A DNA stretch of 64,000 nt, taken from the NCBI GenBank assembly GCA_030063045.1, contig JAQSEB010000093.1, forward strand, positions 124,001-188,000. Direction: 5' to 3'. A program made the position numbers and the translations under genes. Under the pieces are notes generated by a model. The model worked only from the letters and a program-made list of their open reading frames with translations, searched no databases and was not told the origin of the DNA. Each line of letters starts with the position of its first letter. Within the stretch, counting starts at the first letter, position 1. The DNA is from Pratylenchus scribneri. Its lineage: Eukaryota > Nematoda > Chromadorea > Rhabditida > Pratylenchidae. Below are positions 34,701 to 49,000 of the stretch, piece after piece.

Positions 34701-36465
34701 GAAAATCATAAAAAATCAATATTGGGGTATTTTAATAAAATAAAAAATATAGGACTGTATTTTTTAATGTAGAATATGATTCTATTAAAATAATTTCAAA
34801 AAATTCAAATCCTGAATTAAAACCTGTCATATATACCCTAGGCATAATTGTATTTGGGGCTATCTTTTAGAAATTCATAAAAAATCAATATTGGGGTATT
34901 TTAATAAAATAAAAAATATAGGACTGTATTTTTTAATGTAGAATATGATTCTATTAAAAGAATTTCAAAAAATTCAAATCCTGAACTAAAACCTGTCATA
35001 TATACCCTAGGCATAATTGTATTTGGGGCTATCTTTTAGAAATTCATAAAAAATCAATATTGGGGTATTTTAATAAAATAAAAAATATAGGACTGTATTT
35101 TTTAATGTAGAATATGATTCTATTAAAATAATTTCAAAAAATTCAAATCCTGAATTAAAACCTGTCATATATACCCTAGGCATAATTGTATTTGGGGCTA
35201 TATTTTAGAAATTCATAAAAAATCAATATTGGGGTATTTTAAAAATCTAAAAAAAGATAGGCTTGTATTTTTTAATGGAGAATATGATTCTATTAAAAGA
35301 ATTTCAAAAAATTCAAATCCTGAACTAAAACCTGTCATATATACCCTAGGCATAATTGTATTTGGGGCTATCTTTTAGAAATTCATAAAAAATCAATATT
35401 GGGGTATTTTAATAAAATAAAAAATATAGGACTGTATTTTTTAATGTAGAATATGATTCTATTAAAATAATTTCAAAAAATTCAAATCCAGAACTAAAAC
35501 ATGTCAAATATACCCTAGGCATAATTGGGGGGCCATTTTTTAGAAATTCATAAAAAATCAATATGAGAGTATATTAATAAAATAAAAAATATAGGACTGT
35601 ATTTTTTGATGGAAAATAAGATTCTATTAAAAGAATTACAAAAAATTCAAATCCAGAACTAAAACATGTCAAATATACCCTAGGCATAATTGAATTTGGG
35701 GGCCATTTTTTAGAAATTCATAAAAAATCAATATGAGAGTATATTAATAAAATAAAAAATATAGGACTGTATTTTTTGATGGAGAATAAGATTCTATTAA
35801 AAGAATTACAAAAAATTCAAATCCAGAACTAAAACATGTCAAATATACCCTAGGCATAATTGAATAGAAATTCATAAAAAATCAATATGAGGGTATTTTA
35901 AAAATCTAAAAAAAGATAGGCTTGTATTTTTTAATGAAGAATATGATTCTATTAAAAGAATTTCAAAAAATTCAAATCCTGGTCCAAAACATGTCAAATA
36001 TACCCTAGGCATAATTGAATTTGGGGTCCAATTTTTAGAAATTCATAAAAAATCAATATGAGGGTATATTAATAAAATAAAAAATATATGACTGTATTTT
36101 TTGATGGGGAATATGATTCTATTAAAAGAATTTCAAAACTGATCCAAAACATGTCAAATATACCCTAGGCATAATTGAATTTGGGGGCCATTCTTTAGAA
36201 ATTCATAAAAAATCAATATGAGGGTATTTTAAAAATCTAAAAAAAGATAGGCTTGTATTTTTTAATGGAGAATATGAATCAATTAAAAGAATTTCGAAAA
36301 ATTCAAATCCAAGCCCAGAAAATGTCAAATATACCCTAGGCATAATTGAATTTGGGGCCTTTTTTTAGAAATTCATAAAAAATCAATATGAGGGTATTTT
36401 AAAAATCTAAAAAAAGATAGGCTTGTATTTTTTAATGAAGAATATGATTCTATTAAAAGAATTAA
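31758..36465. repeat. Satellite A, subfamily A2 array, right arm
   Basis: The array resumes at the exact monomer position where the transposon split it. The first monomers (31,766-32,460) include a form lacking 10 bp, reading TTTCAAAACTGGTCC instead of TTTCAAAAAATTCAAATCC plus TGGTCC. From about 33,180 to 35,500 a homogeneous subtype dominates: CAATATTGGGGTATTTTAAT, AAAATATAGGACTG, CCTGAACTAAAACCTGTC and TTGTATTTGGGGC. The last monomer ends at TATTAAAAGAATTA, where satellite B begins. About 28 monomers are estimated; no genes. Confidence 0.95.
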
Positions 36466-36487
36466 ATTTTTCTATTATCGTATTTAT

Positions 36488-38550
36488 GACCCAATATATT
36501 TTAATTGTTCAATTCGACGGAAGGCCATATCTCTTCAACTATTCCAACAAATCTTCTAATTTTTTGGTAAAAAATTTATTTTAATATTCTAAAAATAATA
36601 GTATTGGTCTATGATCAATTGAAAATATCATATTCGAGAAATCCGTATTTTTACCTAACTATAGGGTCATATTTTGAGGGTCAATCGACGGAAGGGTATA
36701 AGTCCCTAATTTTTTAAGATAATGAATTTTCGTTTTCAGATTCTGAATCTACATTAAAAATACTATACTAGAATCAACTTTTTAAAAATTCCAAAATTTT
36801 TTTTTAAAAATTTTTCTATTATCGTATTTATGACCCAATATATTTTAATTGTTCAATTCGACGGAAGGCCATATCTCTTCAACTATTCCAACAAATCTTC
36901 TAATTTTTTGTTTAAAATTTTATTTTAATATTCTAAAAATAATAGTATTGGTCTATGATCAATTGAAAATATCATATTCGAGAAATCCGTATTTTTACCT
37001 AACTATAGGGTCATATTTTGAGGGTCAATCGACGGAAGGGTATAAGTCCCTAATTTTTTAAGATAATGAATTTTCGTTTTCAGATTCTGAATCTACATTA
37101 AAAATACTATACTAGAATCAACTTTTTAAAAATTCCAAAATTTTTTTTTAAAAATTTTTCTATTATCGTATTTATGACCCAATATATTTTAATTGTTAAA
37201 TTTGACGGAAGGCCATATCTCTTCAACTATTCCAACAAATCTTCTAATTTTTTGGTAAAAAATTTATTTTAATATTCTAAAAATAATAGTATTGGTCTAT
37301 GATCAATTGAAAATATCATATTCGAGAAATCCGTATTTTTACCTAACTATAGGGTCATATTTTGAGGGTCAATCGACGGAAGGGTATAAGTCCCTAATTT
37401 TTTAAGATAATGAATTTTCGTTTTCAGATTCTGAATCTACATTAAAAATACTATACTAGAATCAACTTTTTAAAAATTCCAAAATTTTTTTTTAAAAATT
37501 TTTCTATTATCGTATTTATGACCCAATATATTTTAATTGTTCAATTCGACGGAAGGCCATATCTCTTCAACTATTCCAACAAATCTTCTAATTTTTTGTT
37601 TAAAATTTTATTTTAATATTCTAAAAATAATAGTATTGGTCTATGATCAATTGAAAATATCATATTCGAGAAATCCGTATTTTTACCTAACTATAGGGTC
37701 ATATTTTGAGGGTCAATCGACGGAAGGGTATAAGTCCCTAATTTTTTAAGATAATGAATTTTCGTTTTCAGATTCTGAATCTACATTAAAAATACTATAC
37801 TAGAATCAACTTTTTAAAAATTCCAAAATTTTTTTTTAAAAATTTTTCTATTATCGTATTTATGACCCAATATATTTTAATTGTTAAATTTGACGGAAGG
37901 CCATATCTCTTCAACTATTCCAACAAATCTTCTAATTTTTTGGTAAAAAATTTATTTTAATATTCTAAAAATAATAGTATTGGTCTATGATCAATTGAAA
38001 ATATCATATTCGAGAAATCCGTATTTTTACCTAATTATAGGGTCATATTTTGAGGGTCAGAAGGCCATAAGTCCCTAATTTTTTAAGATAATGAATTTTC
38101 GTTTTCAGATTCTGAATCTATATTAAAAATACTACTAGAATCAACTTTTTAAAAATTCCAAATTTTTTTTTTAAAAATTTTTCTATTATCGTATTTATGA
38201 CCCAATATATTTTAATTGTTCAATTCGACGGAAGGCCATATCTCTTCAACTATTCCAACAAATCTTCTAATTTTTTGGTAAAAAATTTATTTTAATATTC
38301 TAAAAATAATAGTATTGGTCTATGATCAATTGAAAATATCATATTCGAGAAATCCGTATTTTTACCTAACTATAGGGTCATATTTTGAGGGTCAATCGAC
38401 GGAAGGGTATAAGTCCCTAATTTTTTAAGATAATGAATTTTCGTTTTCAGATTCTGAATCTACATTAAAAATACTATACTAGAATCAACTTTTTAAAAAT
38501 TCCAAAATTTTTTTTTAAAAATTTTTCTATTATCGTATTTATGACCCAAT
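36488..38550. repeat. Satellite B dimeric higher-order repeat, 688-bp period
   Basis: Adjacent units alternate between TTGTTCAATTCGACGG and TTGTTAAATTTGACGG, and between TTTTTTGGTAAAAAATTT and, in some, TTTTTTGTTTAAAATTTT. The second form lies within frames starting at 36,849 and 37,537, 688 bp apart (2 x 344), and again at 40,298. The alternation persists with interruptions to about 43.4 kb. Confidence 0.75.
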
Positions 38551-41500
38551 ATATTTTAATTGTTAAATTTGACGGAAGGCCATATCTCTTCAACTATTCC
38601 AACAAATCTTCTAATTTTTTGGTAAAAAATTTATTTTAATATTCTAAAAATAATAGTATTGGTCTATGATCAATTGAAAATATCATATTCGAGAAATCCG
38701 TATTTTTACCTAACTATGTATATTTTCAGGGTCATATTTTGAGGGTCAATCGACGGAAGGCCATAAGTCCCTAATTTTTTAAGTAATGAATTTTCGTTTT
38801 CAGATTCTGAATCTACATTAAAAATACTACTAGAATCAACTTTTTAAAAATTCCAATATTTTTTTATTAAAAATTTTTCTATTATCGTATTTATGACCCA
38901 ATATATTTTAATTGTTCAATTGGACGGAAGGCCATATCTCTTCAACTATTCCAACAAATCTTCTAATTTTTTGGTAAAAAATTTATTTTAATATTCTAAA
39001 AATAATAGTATTGGTCTATGATCAATTGAAAATATCATATTCGAGAAATCCGTATTTTTACCTAACTATGTATATTTTCAGGGTCATATTTTGAGGGTCA
39101 ATCGACGGAAGGCCATAAGTCCCTAATTTTTAAAGATATTGAATTTTCGTTTTCAGATTCTGAATCTACATTAAAAATACTACTAGAATCAACTTTTTAA
39201 AAATTCCAATATTTTTTTATTAAAAATTTTTCTATTATCGTATTTATGACCCAATATATTTTAATTGTTCAATTGGACGGAAGGCCATATCTCTTCAACT
39301 ATTCCAACAAATCTTCTAATTTTTTGGTAAAAAATTTATTTTAATATTCTAAAAATAATAGTATTGGTCTATGATCAATTGAAAATATCATATTCGAGAA
39401 ATCCGTATTTTTACCTAACTATAGGGTCATATTTTGAGGGTCAGAAGGCCATAAGTCCCTAATTTTTAAAGATATTGAATTTTCGTTTTCAGATTCTGAA
39501 TCTACATTAAAAATACTACTAGAATCAACTTTTTAAAAATTCCAATATTTTTTTATTAAAAATTTTTCTATTATCGTATTTATGACCCAATATATTTTAA
39601 TTGTTCAATTGGACGGAAGGCCATATCTCTTCAACTATTCCAACAAATCTTCTAATTTTTTTGGTAAAAAATTTATTTTAATATTCTAAAAATAATAGTA
39701 TTAGTCTATGATCAATTGAAAATATCATATTCGAGAAATCCGTATTTTTACCTAACTATAGGGTCATATTTTGAGGGTCAATCGACGGAAGGGTATAAGT
39801 CCCTAATTTTTTAAGATAATGAATTTTCGTTTTCAGATTCTGAATCTACATTAAAAATACTATACTAGAATCAACTTTTTAAAAATTCCAAAATTTTTTT
39901 TTAAAAATTTTTCTATTATCGTATTTATGACCCAATATATTTTAATTGTTAAATTTGACGGAAGGCCATATCTCTTCAACTATTCCAACAAATCTTCTAA
40001 TTTTTTGGTAAAAAATTTATTTTAATATTCTAAAAATAATAGTATTGGTCTATGATCAATTGAAAATATCATATTCGAGAAATCCGTATTTTTACCTAAC
40101 TATGTATATTTTCAGGGTCATATTTTGAGGGTCAATCGACGGAAGGGTATAAGTCCCTAATTTTTTAAGATAATGAATTTTCGTTTTCAGATTCTGAATC
40201 TATATTAAAAATACTATTAGAATCAACTTTTTAAAAATTCCAAATTTTTTTTTTAAAAATTTTTCTATTATCGTATTTATGACCCAATATATTTTAATTG
40301 TTCAATTCGACGGAAGGCCATATCTCTTCAACTATTCCAACAAATCTTCTAATTTTTTGTTTAAAATTTTATTTTAATATTCTAAAAATAATAGTATTGG
40401 TCTATGATCAATTGAAAATATCATATTCGAGAAATCCGTATTTTTACCTAACTATAGGGTCATATTTTGAGGGTCAATCGACGGAAGGGTATAAGTCCCT
40501 AATTTTTTAAGATAATGAATTTTCGTTTTCAGATTCTGAATCTACATTAAAAATACTATACTAGAATCAACTTTTTAAAAATTCCAAAATTTTTTTTTAA
40601 AAATTTTTCTATTATCGTATTTATGACCCAATATATTTTAATTGTTAAATTTGACGGAAGGCCATATCTCTTCAACTATTCCAACAAATCTTCTAATTTT
40701 TTGGTAAAAAATTTATTTTAATATTCTAAAAATAATAGTATTGGTCTATGATCAATTGAAAATATCATATTCGAGAAATCCGTATTTTTACCTAACTATA
40801 GGGTCATATTTTGAGGGTCAGAAGGCCATAAGTCCCTAATTTTTTAAGATAATGAATTTTCGTTTTCAGATTCTGAATCTATATTAAAAATACTACTAGA
40901 ATCAACTTTTTAAAAATTCCAAATTTTTTTTTTAAAAATTTTTCTATTATCGTATTTATGACCCAATATATTTTAATTGTTCAATTCGACGGAAGGCCAT
41001 ATCTCTTCAACTATTCCAACAAATCTTCTAATTTTTTGGTAAAAAATTTATTTTAATATTCTAAAAATAATAGTATTGGTCTATGATCAATTGAAAATAT
41101 CATATTCGAGAAATCCGTATTTTTACCTAACTATAGGGTCATATTTTGAGGGTCAATCGACGGAAGTGTATAAGTCCCTAATTTTTTAAGATAATGAATT
41201 TTCGTTTTCAGATTCTGAATCTACATTAAAAATACTATACTAGAATCAACTTTTTAAAAATTCCAAAATTTTTTTTTAAAAATTTTTCTATTATCGTATT
41301 TATGACCCAATATATTTTAATTGTTAAATTTGACGGAAGGCCATATCTCTTCAACTATTCCAACAAATCTTCTAATTTTTTGGTAAAAAATTTATTTTAA
41401 TATTCTAAAAATAATAGTATTGGTCTATGATCAATTGAAAATATCATATTCGAGAAATCCGTATTTTTACCTAACTATGTATATTTTCAGGGTCATATTT

Positions 41501-44500
41501 TGAGGGTCAATCGACGGAAGGCCATAAGTCCCTAATTTTTTAAGTAATGAATTTTCGTTTTCAGATTCTGAATCTACATTAAAAATACTACTAGAATCAA
41601 CTTTTTAAAAATTCCAATATTTTTTTATTAAAAATTTTTCTATTATCGTATTTATGACCCAATATATTTTAATTGTTCAATTGGACGGAAGGCCATATCT
41701 CTTCAACTATTCCAACAAATCTTCTAATTTTTTGGTAAAAAATTTATTTTAATATTCTAAAAATAATAGTATTGGTCTATGATCAATTGAAAATATCATA
41801 TTCGAGAAATCCGTATTTTTACCTAACTATGTATATTTTCAGGGTCATATTTTGAGGGTCAATCGACGGAAGGGTATAAGTCCCTAATTTTTTAAGATAA
41901 TGAATTTTCGTTTTCAGATTCTGAATCTACATTAAAAATACTATACTAGAATCAACTTTTTAAAAATTCCAAAATTTTTTTTTAAAAATTTTTCTATTAT
42001 CGTATTTATGACCCAATATATTTTAATTGTTAAATTTGACGGAAGGCCATATCTCTTCAACTATTCCAACAAATCTTCTAATTTTTTGGTAAAAAATTTA
42101 TTTTAATATTCTAAAAATAATAGTATTGGTCTATGATCAATTGAAAATATCATATTCGAGAAATCCGTATTTTTACCTAACTATAGGGTCATATTTTGAG
42201 GGTCAATCGACGGAAGGGTATAAGTCCCTAATTTTTTAAGATAATGAATTTTCGTTTTCAGATTCTGAATCTATATTAAAAATACTACTAGAATCAACTT
42301 TTTAAAAATTCCAAATTTTTTTTTAAAAATTTTTCTATTATCGTATTTATGACCCAATATATTTTAATTGTTCAATTCGACGGAAGGCCATATCTCTTCA
42401 ACTATTCCAACAAATCTTCTAATTTTTTGGTAAAAAATTTATTTTAATATTCTAAAAATAATAGTATTGGTCTATGATCAATTGAAAATATCATATTCGA
42501 GAAATCCGTATTTTTACCTAACTATAGGGTCATATTTTGAGGGTCAATCGACGGAAGGGTATAAGTCCCTAATTTTTTAAGATAATGAATTTTCGTTTTC
42601 AGATTCTGAATCTACATTAAAAATACTATACTAGAATCAACTTTTTAAAAATTCCAAAATTTTTTTTTAAAAATTTTTCTATTATCGTATTTATGACCCA
42701 ATATATTTTAATTGTTCAATTCGACGGAAGGCCATATCTCTTCAACTATTCCAACAAATCTTCTAATTTTTTGGTAAAAAATTTATTTTAATATTCTAAA
42801 AATAATAGTATTGGTCTATGATCAATTGAAAATATCATATTCGAGAAATCCGTATTTTTACCTAACTATAGGGTCATATTTTGAGGGTCAATCGACGGAA
42901 GGGTATAAGTCCCTAATTTTTTAAGATAATGAATTTTCGTTTTCAGATTCTGAATCTACATTAAAAATACTATACTAGAATCAACTTTTTAAAAATTCCA
43001 AAATTTTTTTTTAAAAATTTTTCTATTATCGTATTTATGACCCAATATATTTTAATTGTTAAATTTGACGGAAGGCCATATCTCTTCAACTATTCCAACA
43101 AATCTTCTAATTTTTTGGTAAAAAATTTATTTTAATATTCTAAAAATAATAGTATTGGTCTATGATCAATTGAAAATATCATATTCGAGAAATCCGTATT
43201 TTTACCTAACTATAGGGTCATATTTTGAGGGTCAATCGACGGAAGGGTATAAGTCCCTAATTTTTTAAGATAATGAATTTTCGTTTTCAGATTCTGAATC
43301 TACATTAAAAATACTATACTAGAATCAACTTTTTAAAAATTCCAAAATTTTTTTTTAAAAATTTTTCTATTATCGTATTTATGACCCAATATATTTTAAT
43401 TGTTAAATTTGACGGAAGGCCATATCTCTTCAACTATTCCAACAAATCTTCTAATTTTTTGGTAAAAAATTTATTTTAATATTCTAAAAATAATAGTATT
43501 GGTCTCTGATCAAATGAAAATATCATATTCGAGAAATCCGTATTTTTACCTAACTATGTATATTTTCAGGGTCATATTTTGAGGGTCAATCGACGGAAGG
43601 CCATAAGTCCCTAATTTTTAAAGATATTGAATTTTCGTTTTCAGATTCTGAATCTACATTAAAAATACTACTAGAATCAACTTTTTAAAAATTCCAATAT
43701 TTTTTTATTAAAAATTTTTCTATTATCGTATTTATGACCCAATATATTTTAATTGTTCAATTGGACGGAAGGCCATATCTCTTCAACTATTCCAACAAAT
43801 CTTCTAATTTTTTGGTAAAAAATTTATTTTAATATTCTAAAAATAATAGTATTGGTCTATGATCAATTGAAAATATCATATTCGAGAAATCCGTATTTTT
43901 ACCTAACTATGTATATTTTCAGGGTCATATTTTGAGGGTCAATCGACGGAAGGCCATAAGTCCCTAATTTTTTAAGTAATGAATTTTCGTTTTCAGATTC
44001 TGAATCTACATTAAAAATACTACAAGAATAAAATTTTTAAAAATTCCAAATTTTTTTTTTAAAAATTTTTCTATTATCGTATTTATGACCCAATATATTT
44101 TAATTGTTCAATTGGACGGAAGGCCATATCTCTTCAACTATTCCAACAAATCTTCTAATTTTTTGGTAAAAAATTTATTTTAATATTCTAAAAATAATAG
44201 TATTGGTCTCTGATCAAATGAAAATATCATATTCGAGAAATCCGTATTTTTACCTAACTATGTATATTTTCAGGGTCATATTTTGAGGGTCAATCGACGG
44301 AAGGCCATAAGTCCCTAATTTTTAAAGATATTGAATTTTCGTTTTCAGATTCTGAATCTACATTAAAAATACTACTAGAATCAACTTTTTAAAAATTCCA
44401 ATATTTTTTTATTAAAAATTTTTCTATTATCGTATTTATGACCCAATATATTTTAATTGTTCAATTGGACGGAAGGCCATATCTCTTCAACTATTCCAAC

Positions 44501-44689
44501 AAATCTTCTAATTTTTTGGTAAAAAATTTATTTTAATATTCTAAAAATAATAGTATTGGTCTATGATCAATTGAATATATCATATTCGAGAAATCCGTAT
44601 TTTTACCTAACTATGTATATTTTCAGGGTCATATTTTGAGGGTCAATCGACGGAAGGCCATAAGTCCCTAATTTTTTAAGATAATGAAT

Positions 44690-45945
44690 TTTCGTTTACA
44701 GATTCGGAATCTACATTAAAAATACTACAAGAATAAAATTTTTAAAAATTCCAAATTTTTTTTTTAAAAATTTTTCTATTATCGTATTTATGACCCAATA
44801 TATTTTAATTGTTCAATTCGACGGAAGGCCATATCTCTTCAACTATTCCAACAAATCTTCTAATTTTTTGGTAAAAAATTTATTTTAATATTCTAAAAAT
44901 AATAGTATTGGTCTATGATCAATTGAAAATAACATATTCGAGAAATCCGTATTTTTACCTAACTATGTATATTTTCAGGGTCATATTTTGAGGGTCAATC
45001 GACGGAAGGCCATAAGTCCCTAATTTTTTAAGATAATGTATTTTCGTTTTCAGATTCTGAATCTACATTAAAAATACTACTAGAATCAACTTTTTAAAAA
45101 TTCCAATATTTTTTTTTAAAAATTTTTCTATTATCGTATTTATGACCCAATATATTTTAATTGTTCAATTCGACGGAAGGCCATATCTCTTCAACTATTC
45201 CAACAAATCTTCTAATTTTTTGGTAAAAAATTTATTTTAATATTCTAAAAATAATAGTATTGGTCTATTATCAATTGAAAATATCATATTCGAGAAATCC
45301 GTATTTTTACCTAACTATGTATATTTTCAGGGTCATATTTTGAGGGTCGATCGACGGAAGGCCATAAGTCCCTAATTTTTAAAGATAATAAATTTTCGTT
45401 TACAGATTCGGAATCTACATTAAAAATACTACAAGAATAAAATTTTTAAAAATTCCAAATTTTTTTTTAAAAAATTTTTCTATTATCGTATTTATGACCC
45501 AATATATTTTAATTGTTCAATTGGACGGAAGGCCATATCTCTTCAACTATTCCAACAAATTCTCTAATTTTATGGTAAAAAATTTATTTTAATATTCTAA
45601 AAATAATAGTATTGGTCTATGATCAATTGAAAATATCATATTCGAGAAATCCGTATTTTTACCTAACTATGTATATTTTCAGGGTCATATTTTGAGGGTC
45701 AATCGACGGAAGGCCATAAGTCCCTAATTTTTTAAGTAATGAATTTTCGTTTTCAGATTCTGAATCTACATTAAAAATACTACTAGAATCAACTTTTTAA
45801 AAATTCCAATATTTTTTTTTTAAAAATTTTTCTATTATCGTATTTATGACCCAATATATTTTAATTGTTCAATTCGACGGAAGGCCATAAGTCCCTAATT
45901 TTTTAAGATAATGAATTTTCGTTTACAGATTCGGAATCTACATTA
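44690..45945. repeat. Satellite B segment with a copy 10,284 bp downstream
   Basis: Rare variants shared with 54,975-56,230 at a constant offset of 10,284 bp: GATTCGGAATCTAC (44,701 and 54,985), GATCAATTGAAAATAACATA (44,917 and 55,201), AGATAATGTATTTTCG (45,031 and 55,315), TCTCTAATTTTATGG (45,561 and 55,845), and the half-unit fusion AATTCGACGGAAGGCCATAA (45,871 and 56,155). Ends are approximate. Confidence 0.82.
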
Positions 45946-46018
45946 AAAATACTACAAGAATAAAATTTTTAAAAATTCCAAAATTTTTTTTTAAAAATTT
46001 TTCTATTATCGTATTTAT
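45848..46018. repeat. Satellite B half-monomer, 171 bp (first)
   Basis: Successive GACCCAATATA markers are only 171 bp apart here. The first CGACGGAAGGCCATA of the unit runs straight into AAGTCCCTAATTTTTTAAG, which normally follows the second, so one half is missing. This is the product expected from unequal exchange between the two half-repeats at their shared motif. Confidence 0.9.
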
Positions 46019-49000
46019 GACCCAATATATTTTAATTGTTCAATTCGACGGAAGGCCATATCTCTTCAACTATTCCAACAAATCTTCTAATTTTTTGGTA
46101 AAAAATTTATTTTAATATTCTAAAAATAATAGTATTGGTCTATGATCAATTGAAAATATCATATTCGAGAAATCCGTATTTTTACCTAACTATGTATATT
46201 TTCAGGGTCATATTTTGAGGGTCAATCGACGGAAGGCCATAATTCCCTAATTTTTTAAGATAATGAATTTTCGTTTTCAGATTCTGAATCTACATTAAAA
46301 ATACTACTAGAATCAACTTTTTAAAAATTCCAATATTTTTTTTTTAAAAATTTTTCTATTATCATATTTATGACCCAATATATTTTAATTGTTCAATTCG
46401 ACGGAAGGCCATATCTCTTCAACTATTCCAACAAATCTTCTAATTTTTTGGTAAAAAATTTATTTTAATATTCTAAAAATAATAGTAATTGTCTATGATC
46501 AATTGAAAATATCATATTCGAGAAATCCGTATTTTTACCTAACTATGTATATTTTCAGGGTCATATTTTGAGGGTCAGAAGGCCATAAGTCCCTAATTTT
46601 TTAAGATAATGAATTTTCGTTTTCAGATTCTGAATCTACATTAAAAATACTACAAGAATAAAATTTTTAAAAATTCCAATATTTTTTTTAAAAATTTTTC
46701 TATTATCGTATATATGACCCAATATATTTTAATTGTTCAATTCGACGGAAGGCCATATCTCTTCAACTATTCCAACAAATCTTCTAATTTTTTGGTAAAA
46801 AATTTATTTTAATATTCTAAAAATAATAGTATTTGTCTATGATCAATTGAAAATATCATATTCGAGAAATCCGTATTTTTACCTAACTATGTATATTTTC
46901 AGGGTCATATTTTGAGGGTCAGAAGGCCATAAGTCCCTAATTTTTTAAGATAATGAATTTTCGTTTTCAGATTCTGAATCTATATTAAAAATACTACTAG
47001 AATCAACTTTTTAAAAATTCCAAATTTTTTTTTTAAAAATTTTTCTATTATCGTATTTATGACCCAATATATTTTAATTGTTCAATTCGACGGAAGGCCA
47101 TATCTCTTCAACTATTCCAACAAATCTTCTAATTTTTTGGTAAAAAATTTATTTTAATATTCTAAAAATAATAGTATTGGTCTATGATCAATTGAAAATA
47201 TCATATTCGAGAAATCCGTATTTTTACCTAACTATGTATATTTTCAGGGTCATATTTTGAGGGTCAATCGACGGAAGGCCATAATTCCCTAATTTTTTAA
47301 GATAATGAATTTTCGTTTTCAGATTCTGAATCTACATTAAAAATACTACTAGAATCAACTTTTTAAAAATTCCAATATTTTTTTTTTAAAAATTTTTCTA
47401 TTATCATATTTATGACCCAATATATTTTAATTGTTCAATTCGACGGAAGGCCATATCTCTTCAACTATTCCAACAAATCTTCTAATTTTTTGGTAAAAAA
47501 TTTATTTTAATATTCTAAAAATAATAGTAATTGTCTATGATCAATTGAAAATATCATATTCGAGAAATCCGTATTTTTACCTAACTATGTATATTTTCAG
47601 GGTCATATTTTGAGGGTCAGAAGGCCATAAGTCCCTAATTTTTTAAGATAATGAATTTTCGTTTTCAGATTCTGAATCTATATTAAAAATACTACTAGAA
47701 TCAACTTTTTAAAAATTCCAAATTTTTTTTTTAAAAATTTTTCTATTATCGTATTTATGACCCAATATATTTTAATTGTTCAATTCGACGGAAGGCCATA
47801 TCTCTTCAACTATTCCAACAAATCTTCTAATTTTTTGGTAAAAAATTTATTTTAATATTCTAAAAATAATAGTATTGGTCTATGATCAATTGAAAATATC
47901 ATATTCGAGAAATCCGTATTTTTACCTAACTATGTATATTTTCAGGGTCATATTTTGAGGGTCAGAAGGCCATAATTCCCTAATTTTTTAAGATAATGAA
48001 TTTTCGTTTTCAGATTCTGAATCTACATTAAAAATACTACTAGAATCAACTTTTTAAAAATTCCAATATTTTTTTTTTAAAAATTTTTCTATTATCATAT
48101 TTATGACCCAATATATTTTAATTGTTCAATTCGACGGAAGGCCATATCTCTTCAACTATTCCAACAAATCTTCTAATTTTTTGGTAAAAAATTTATTTTA
48201 ATATTCTAAAAATAATAGTATTGGTCTATGATCAATTGAAAATATCATATTCGAGAAATCCGTATTTTTACCTAACTATGTATATTTTCAGGGTCATATT
48301 TTGAGGGTCAGAAGGCCATAATTCCCTAATTTTTTAAGATAATGAATTTTCGTTTTCAGATTCTGAATCTACATTAAAAATACTACTAGAATCAACTTTT
48401 TAAAAATTCCAAATTTTTTTTTTAAAAATTTTTCTATTATCGTATTTATGACCCAATATATTTTAATTGTTCAATTCGACGGAAGGCCATATCTCTTCAA
48501 CTATTCCAACAAATCTTCTAATTTTTTGGTAAAAAATTTATTTTAATATTCTAAAAATAATAGTATTGGTCTATGATCAATTGAAAATATCATATTCGAG
48601 AAATCCGTATTTTTACCTAACTATGTATATTTTCAGGGTCATATTTTGAGGGTCAGAAGGCCATAATTCCCTAATTTTTTAAGATAATGAATTTTCGTTT
48701 TCAGATTCTGAATCTACATTAAAAATACTACTAGAATCAACTTTTTAAAAATTCCAATATTTTTTTTTTAAAAATTTTTCTATTATCGTATTTATGACCC
48801 AATATATTTTAATTGTTCAATTCGACGGAAGGCCATATCTCTTCAACTATTCCAACAAATCTTCTAATTTTTTGGTAAAAAATTTATTTTAATATTCTAA
48901 AAATAATAGTATTGGTCTATGATCAATTGAAAATATCATATTCGAGAAATCCGTATTTTTACCTAACTATGTATATTTTCAGGGTCATATTTTGAGGGTC

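Noticed and set aside
36849..40510. Three identical plus-strand frames of 70 codons, and similar 66-codon frames at 61,363 and 63,469
   Set aside because: Periodic by-products of satellite B. They start at non-ATG codons or end by array variation, and no protein-like pattern is visible.
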